A stretch of 26,332 bases of DNA, from positions 1-26,332 of the forward strand of contig DASTSL010000113.1 of NCBI GenBank assembly GCA_035760705.1, given 5' to 3'. Positions 23,866 to 26,332 of the stretch are shown here, piece by piece; position 1 is the stretch's first letter, and every line of letters begins with the position of its first letter. The DNA comes from Allomeiothermus sp035760705 (GTDB lineage: Bacteria > Deinococcota > Deinococci > Deinococcales > Thermaceae). The notes beneath the pieces were generated by a model. That model saw only the letters and a program-made list of their open reading frames with translations, made no database searches and was not told the DNA's origin. Both the position numbers and the translations under genes were made by a program.

Positions 23866-24501
23866 CTAGGCGTGTTTGAGCACGATGTTCTTCAGGCTGC
23901 GGGCCACGTCCTGAGCGCGGTCGGTGGCGTCCTCGAGGTACTGGTAAAGCTCCCCCCAGCGGATTGCCGCCACCAGTTCGCGCACCTCCTGCACCCTGTC
24001 GAAGAGGCTGCCGGAGGCCTGGTCCATCAGGGCGTCGCCTTCGTCCTCGAGTTCTTCCACCTGGCGGATTTTGGCCAGCAACTCGTCGTTGCGCTTGAAC
24101 CCCTCGAGCAGCGGGATAGCCTCGGTCAGCAGCCGGGCCTGCCGGGCGATGACCTGGGTCATCTGGCGGGTCAGGGGGGTGGGTTTTTCGATCCGGTACA
24201 GCCACATCCGCCGGGCCGCTTCCTCGATGGTGTCGATGAAATCATCGAGCCGCCCGGAAAGCTCCATGATGTCCTCGCGGTCAATGGGGGTGACGAAGGT
24301 CTGGGTCAGGGCCTGGGAGACCAGCCGGGAGATCTCGTCGCCTTTGTGCTCGAGGTCGCGGATCGCACGCACCTTGCGCTCCACATCGCCGAAGTGCTCG
24401 ACCAGCTCGAGCAGGGCCTGGGCCGTCTGGTCGGCCACCTGCGCGGCTTGGGCGAAATAGTCGAAGAAGCGTTCGTTCCTGGGAAGGAATCGGTTCAGCA
24501 T
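23866..24501 (-). CDS. DUF47/PhoU-like Pit accessory protein
   Basis: The 211-residue all-helical protein matches the DUF47 family (PhoU-like), which usually sits beside PiT transporters. Landmarks are the N-terminal FLPRNERFFDYFAQ, AIRDLEHKGDEISR (the E-x-K-x-D metal-binding type motif), TPIDREDIMELSGRLDDFID and the C-terminal WGELYQYLEDATDRAQDVA. The second half repeats the first. It is thought to modulate the transporter. The gene is first in the operon. Its ATG at 24501 follows a TACAAT box by 9 nt, so the mRNA is leaderless or nearly so. Confidence 0.93.
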   Translation of the reverse strand: MLNRFLPRNERFFDYFAQAAQVADQTAQALLELVEHFGDVERKVRAIRDLEHKGDEISRLVSQALTQTFVTPIDREDIMELSGRLDDFIDTIEEAARRMWLYRIEKPTPLTRQMTQVIARQARLLTEAIPLLEGFKRNDELLAKIRQVEELEDEGDALMDQASGSLFDRVQEVRELVAAIRWGELYQYLEDATDRAQDVARSLKNIVLKHA

Positions 24502-24510
24502 ACCGGGCTA

Positions 24511-24516
24511 ATTGTA
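24511..24516 (-). promoter_or_regulatory. -10 box of the DUF47-pit operon
   Basis: TACAAT on the minus strand, 9 nt before the ATG. A start at the usual distance would leave a leader of about 2 nt. No -35 box stands out. Confidence 0.5.
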
Positions 24517-24568
24517 TCCCCCCGGTAGGGGCTGGGTTGACAGTTCACTGGCAAAAAGACGCGTATAG

Positions 24569-24609
24569 CGGGTTGCATATTCCAAAAGCTTTGGCTATAT
24601 GCGATACCC
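24569..24609 (-). terminator. Hairpin after the acyl-CoA dehydrogenase gene
   Basis: On the minus strand GGGT...GCATAT pairs with ATATGC...ACCC around an inner CCAAA/TTTGG stem. The hairpin starts 13 nt after the stop. TCTTTTT follows about 11 nt after the stem, so the fit to a rho-independent terminator is fair, not perfect. Confidence 0.5.
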
Positions 24610-24621
24610 AGCTCCCATCTT

Positions 24622-25743
24622 TTACCGGTACAATTCCCGCGCGATCACCATCTTTTGAATCTCGCTGGTCCCCTCGTAGATCTCGGTGACCTTGGCGTCG
24701 CGGTAATAGCGCTCGACCCGGTACTCGCGGTGGTAGCCGTAACCGCCCAGCACCTGCACGGCCTGGCGGGCCACGTCCACGGCGGTCTCGGAGGCGAAGA
24801 GCTTGGCGGTGCTGGCCTCGAGCGTGAAGCGCTCTCCCCGGTCTTTCTTGAGGGCGGCCTCGAGGGTCAGGGCCCGCGCCGCTGCGATCTTGGTGTGCAT
24901 CTCGGCCAGCTTGAAGCTGACCCCCTGAAACTCGCGGATATGTTGCCCGAACTGGGTGCGTTCGTCGGCGTACTGTTTGGCCAGGTCGAAGGCGGCTCGA
25001 GCCATCCCCACCGCTTGTGCGGCGATCCCCACCCGCCCCGAGTCCAGCCCGGCCAGGGCCTGCGCCAGCCCCCGGCCCTCGGTTCCCAGCAGGTTTTCCT
25101 CCGGCACGAACACCGCGTCGAAGCGGGTCTCGGTGGTGTGGGCGGCGTGCAGCCCCATCTTGTCCTCGGGGCGGCCAAAGCTGAGCCCCGGCGTATCCTT
25201 TTCCACCAAGAAGCTGCTGATCCCGGCCTCGCCTCGAGCCATCACCACGTAGACGTGAGCCTGTCCGCCCGAGGTGATCCAGCTTTTCACCCCGTCGAGC
25301 TGCCAGCCGCCCGGCACTTTCTTAGCCCCCATCTTCATCGAAGCTGGGTCTGAACCGGCGTGGGGCTCGGTGAGGCAGAAGGCCCCGATCCACTCGCCCT
25401 TGGCCAGCGGCACCAGATACTTCTTCTTCTGCTCGGGGGTGCCGAACTTATTGAGCATGTACTGGGGTAGGCCGCTCGTCACCGAGAGGATTACCGCCAC
25501 GCTGGGGTCGGCGGCGGCGATCTCCTCCATGGCCAGAACCCAGGTCACCGAGTCGAGCCCGGCTCCGCCCCATTCCTCGGGGGTGGTCATGCCCAACAGC
25601 CCGAGCTGGCCGAGCTGCTTGAGTTGGGGCCAGGGGTATTGCCCGGATTGGTCGTACTCGGGCGCCATCTCCCACAGCACCTCACGGGCCACCTGGCGCA
25701 CCATCTCGAGGACCATCTTCTGCTCGGTGGTCAGAACCGCCAT
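24622..25743 (-). CDS. Acyl-CoA dehydrogenase
   Basis: The 373-residue flavoenzyme catalyses alpha,beta-dehydrogenation of acyl-CoA and passes electrons to ETF. Signature stretches are GAFCLTEPHAGSDPA (flavin-contact loop), SWITSGG, QFGQHIREFQGVSFKLAEM and QVLGGYGYHREYRVERYYRD. Glu357 in YEGTSEIQ is at the catalytic-base position of the short-chain/medium-chain acyl-CoA dehydrogenase group. The length is typical. ATG at 25743 lies 7 nt after TACGAT; an in-frame ATG 14 codons upstream would lie before the promoter and is rejected. It is a lone gene here, with no other beta-oxidation genes adjacent; substrate chain length is unknown. Confidence 0.94.
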   Translation of the reverse strand: MAVLTTEQKMVLEMVRQVAREVLWEMAPEYDQSGQYPWPQLKQLGQLGLLGMTTPEEWGGAGLDSVTWVLAMEEIAAADPSVAVILSVTSGLPQYMLNKFGTPEQKKKYLVPLAKGEWIGAFCLTEPHAGSDPASMKMGAKKVPGGWQLDGVKSWITSGGQAHVYVVMARGEAGISSFLVEKDTPGLSFGRPEDKMGLHAAHTTETRFDAVFVPEENLLGTEGRGLAQALAGLDSGRVGIAAQAVGMARAAFDLAKQYADERTQFGQHIREFQGVSFKLAEMHTKIAAARALTLEAALKKDRGERFTLEASTAKLFASETAVDVARQAVQVLGGYGYHREYRVERYYRDAKVTEIYEGTSEIQKMVIARELYR

Positions 25744-25750
25744 GAACAAT

Positions 25751-25756
25751 ATCGTA
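25751..25756 (-). promoter_or_regulatory. -10 box of the leaderless acyl-CoA dehydrogenase transcript
   Basis: TACGAT on the minus strand is followed by 7 nt (ATTGTTC) and ATG at 25743, the same hexamer and spacing as at 7511-7516. Confidence 0.55.
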
Positions 25757-25794
25757 TCACCGGGTCGGTGGGGGAAAAGCGTCATATTGAGTAG

Positions 25795-25917
25795 AGCGTT
25801 GGATGCCCTTACCAGACCCTGGGGATCGCGGCGGCGGGCTTCATCGCGGGCCGGTTCCCCAAGCTGCGCCGAACGGTCGCCAACCTGATCGTGGGGTATA
25901 TCTCGGGAAAAGCCTGA
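25795..25917 (+). pseudogene. Possible remnant of a small membrane protein gene
   Basis: A frame with no start codon, opening after a stop at 25792-25794, reads 40 codons to TGA at 25915. The peptide contains YQTLGIAAAGFIAGRFPKL followed by RRTVANLIVGYISGKA. This pattern of Gly/Ala-rich hydrophobic runs separated by a basic turn looks like the C-terminal part of a small membrane protein and uses the codon style of its neighbours. No upstream part is found in any frame between here and the divergent acyl-CoA dehydrogenase promoter. It could be a decayed gene end or chance. Confidence 0.35.
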
Positions 25918-25947
25918 GCAGAACTCGCGCTCGAGGAAGCTCGGGCT

Positions 25948-26332
25948 TTATTCCTCCGCGTACAGCGAGGTCGTCAGGTACTTAGAGCCCGAATCCGGGG
26001 CGATGGTCGCGACCCGTTTGCCGGGCCCCAGTTCCCGGGCGACCTGGAGCGCGGCCCAGGCAATCCCCCCCGCGCTCATCCCGACGAACAGGCCCTCTTC
26101 CCGGGCCAGCCTGCGGGCCAAGGGGAAGGCGTCTTCCTCCCAGACTTGGATCACCTGGTCGAGCATCTTCACGTCTAGGTTCGGCGGGATGAAGCCTGGC
26201 CCCATCCCCTGGAACTGGTGCTGGCCCATCTGCCCGCCCGAGAGCACGTTGCTTCGGGCCGGTTCACAGGCGATGATCTGTACGCCGGGGATGCGCTCGC
26301 GCAGGTAGCGGCCCACCCCCATGATGGTCCCG
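25948..26332 (-). CDS. Cysteine synthase (CysK/CysM family), partial, N-terminus beyond right edge
   Basis: The last 127 residues of a PLP-dependent O-acetylserine sulfhydrylase-type enzyme are present; the frame stays open to the right edge. Landmarks are GTIMGVGRYLRE (end of the PLP phosphate-loop region), VQIIACEPARSNVLSGG, HQFQGMGPGFIPPNLD (substrate-loop region), EEGLFVGMSAGG (with the serine that contacts the PLP ring nitrogen) and VATIAPDSGSKYLTTSLY. The HQFQGMGPGFIP segment favours the CysK type. It makes cysteine from O-acetylserine and sulfide. The PLP-binding lysine lies outside the window. The stop TAA is at 25948-25950. Confidence 0.93.
   Translation of the reverse strand, partial: GTIMGVGRYLRERIPGVQIIACEPARSNVLSGGQMGQHQFQGMGPGFIPPNLDVKMLDQVIQVWEEDAFPLARRLAREEGLFVGMSAGGIAWAALQVARELGPGKRVATIAPDSGSKYLTTSLYAEE

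Noticed and set aside
24537..24566. TTGACA on the plus strand as a -35 box
   Set aside because: No plus-strand gene follows and no good -10 box lies at the right distance.

Overview
The window is GC-rich, gene-dense chromosomal DNA that reads as a member of the Deinococcus-Thermus phylum, most likely a Meiothermus-type thermophile. This placement is inferred. The supporting signs are Thermus-like proteins (for example an IspF with the Thermus-type C-terminus), very frequent CTCGAG hexamers, and many genes with no Shine-Dalgarno site but a TANNNT -10 box about 7 nt before the start codon, the leaderless arrangement known from this phylum. I see no rRNA, tRNA, CRISPR array, transposase or phage gene.

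Layout. Positions 1-2366 (minus) hold two overlapping TolC-type outer-membrane efflux genes; the second runs off the left edge. Then come a small exported protein (2768-3226) with a strong terminator, and an OmpR-type response regulator with its histidine kinase (3387-5374). An envelope group follows at 5638-7397: an exported protein with two helix-hairpin-helix units, a Tat-exported intradiol dioxygenase and a small membrane protein. Housekeeping genes follow: HAD hydrolase, carboxymuconolactone-decarboxylase-family protein overlapping an MTH1-like Nudix hydrolase, cold-shock protein, fatty acid desaturase and SurE. At 11794-14040 are two divergent TPR genes, one a TPR protein fused to a CPBP-like membrane domain lacking its catalytic residues. 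Next come a TRIC/UPF0126 channel and IspF (minus), then HD-domain, GNAT and a small helical protein (plus), a 110-bp element with inverted ends, a DUF1801-like protein and a FUN14-family membrane protein.

The largest gene (17976-21305, minus) is the most unusual. An intact GGDEF diguanylate cyclase with an RxxD inhibitory site is fused to a degenerate P-loop module, a second intact STAND/NB-ARC-type NTPase and a long TPR region. Upstream of it on the same strand are a 5-formyl-THF cyclo-ligase-like protein and a flavodoxin-fold NAD(P)H oxidoreductase. The right end carries a PiT phosphate transporter with its DUF47/PhoU-like partner, an acyl-CoA dehydrogenase, a possible gene remnant, and the C-terminal part of a cysteine synthase cut by the right edge.

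How the genes fit together. Clear functional units are the tandem TolC pair, the two-component pair, the DUF47-PiT pair, the CMD-Nudix overlap, and probably the cspA/desaturase neighbourhood as a cold-response locus. Other structure lies between genes: repeated TACG-rich palindromic words (one apparently inserted in frame in a signal-peptide region), a terminator with a triplicated arm, and two near-identical leaderless promoter tracts.
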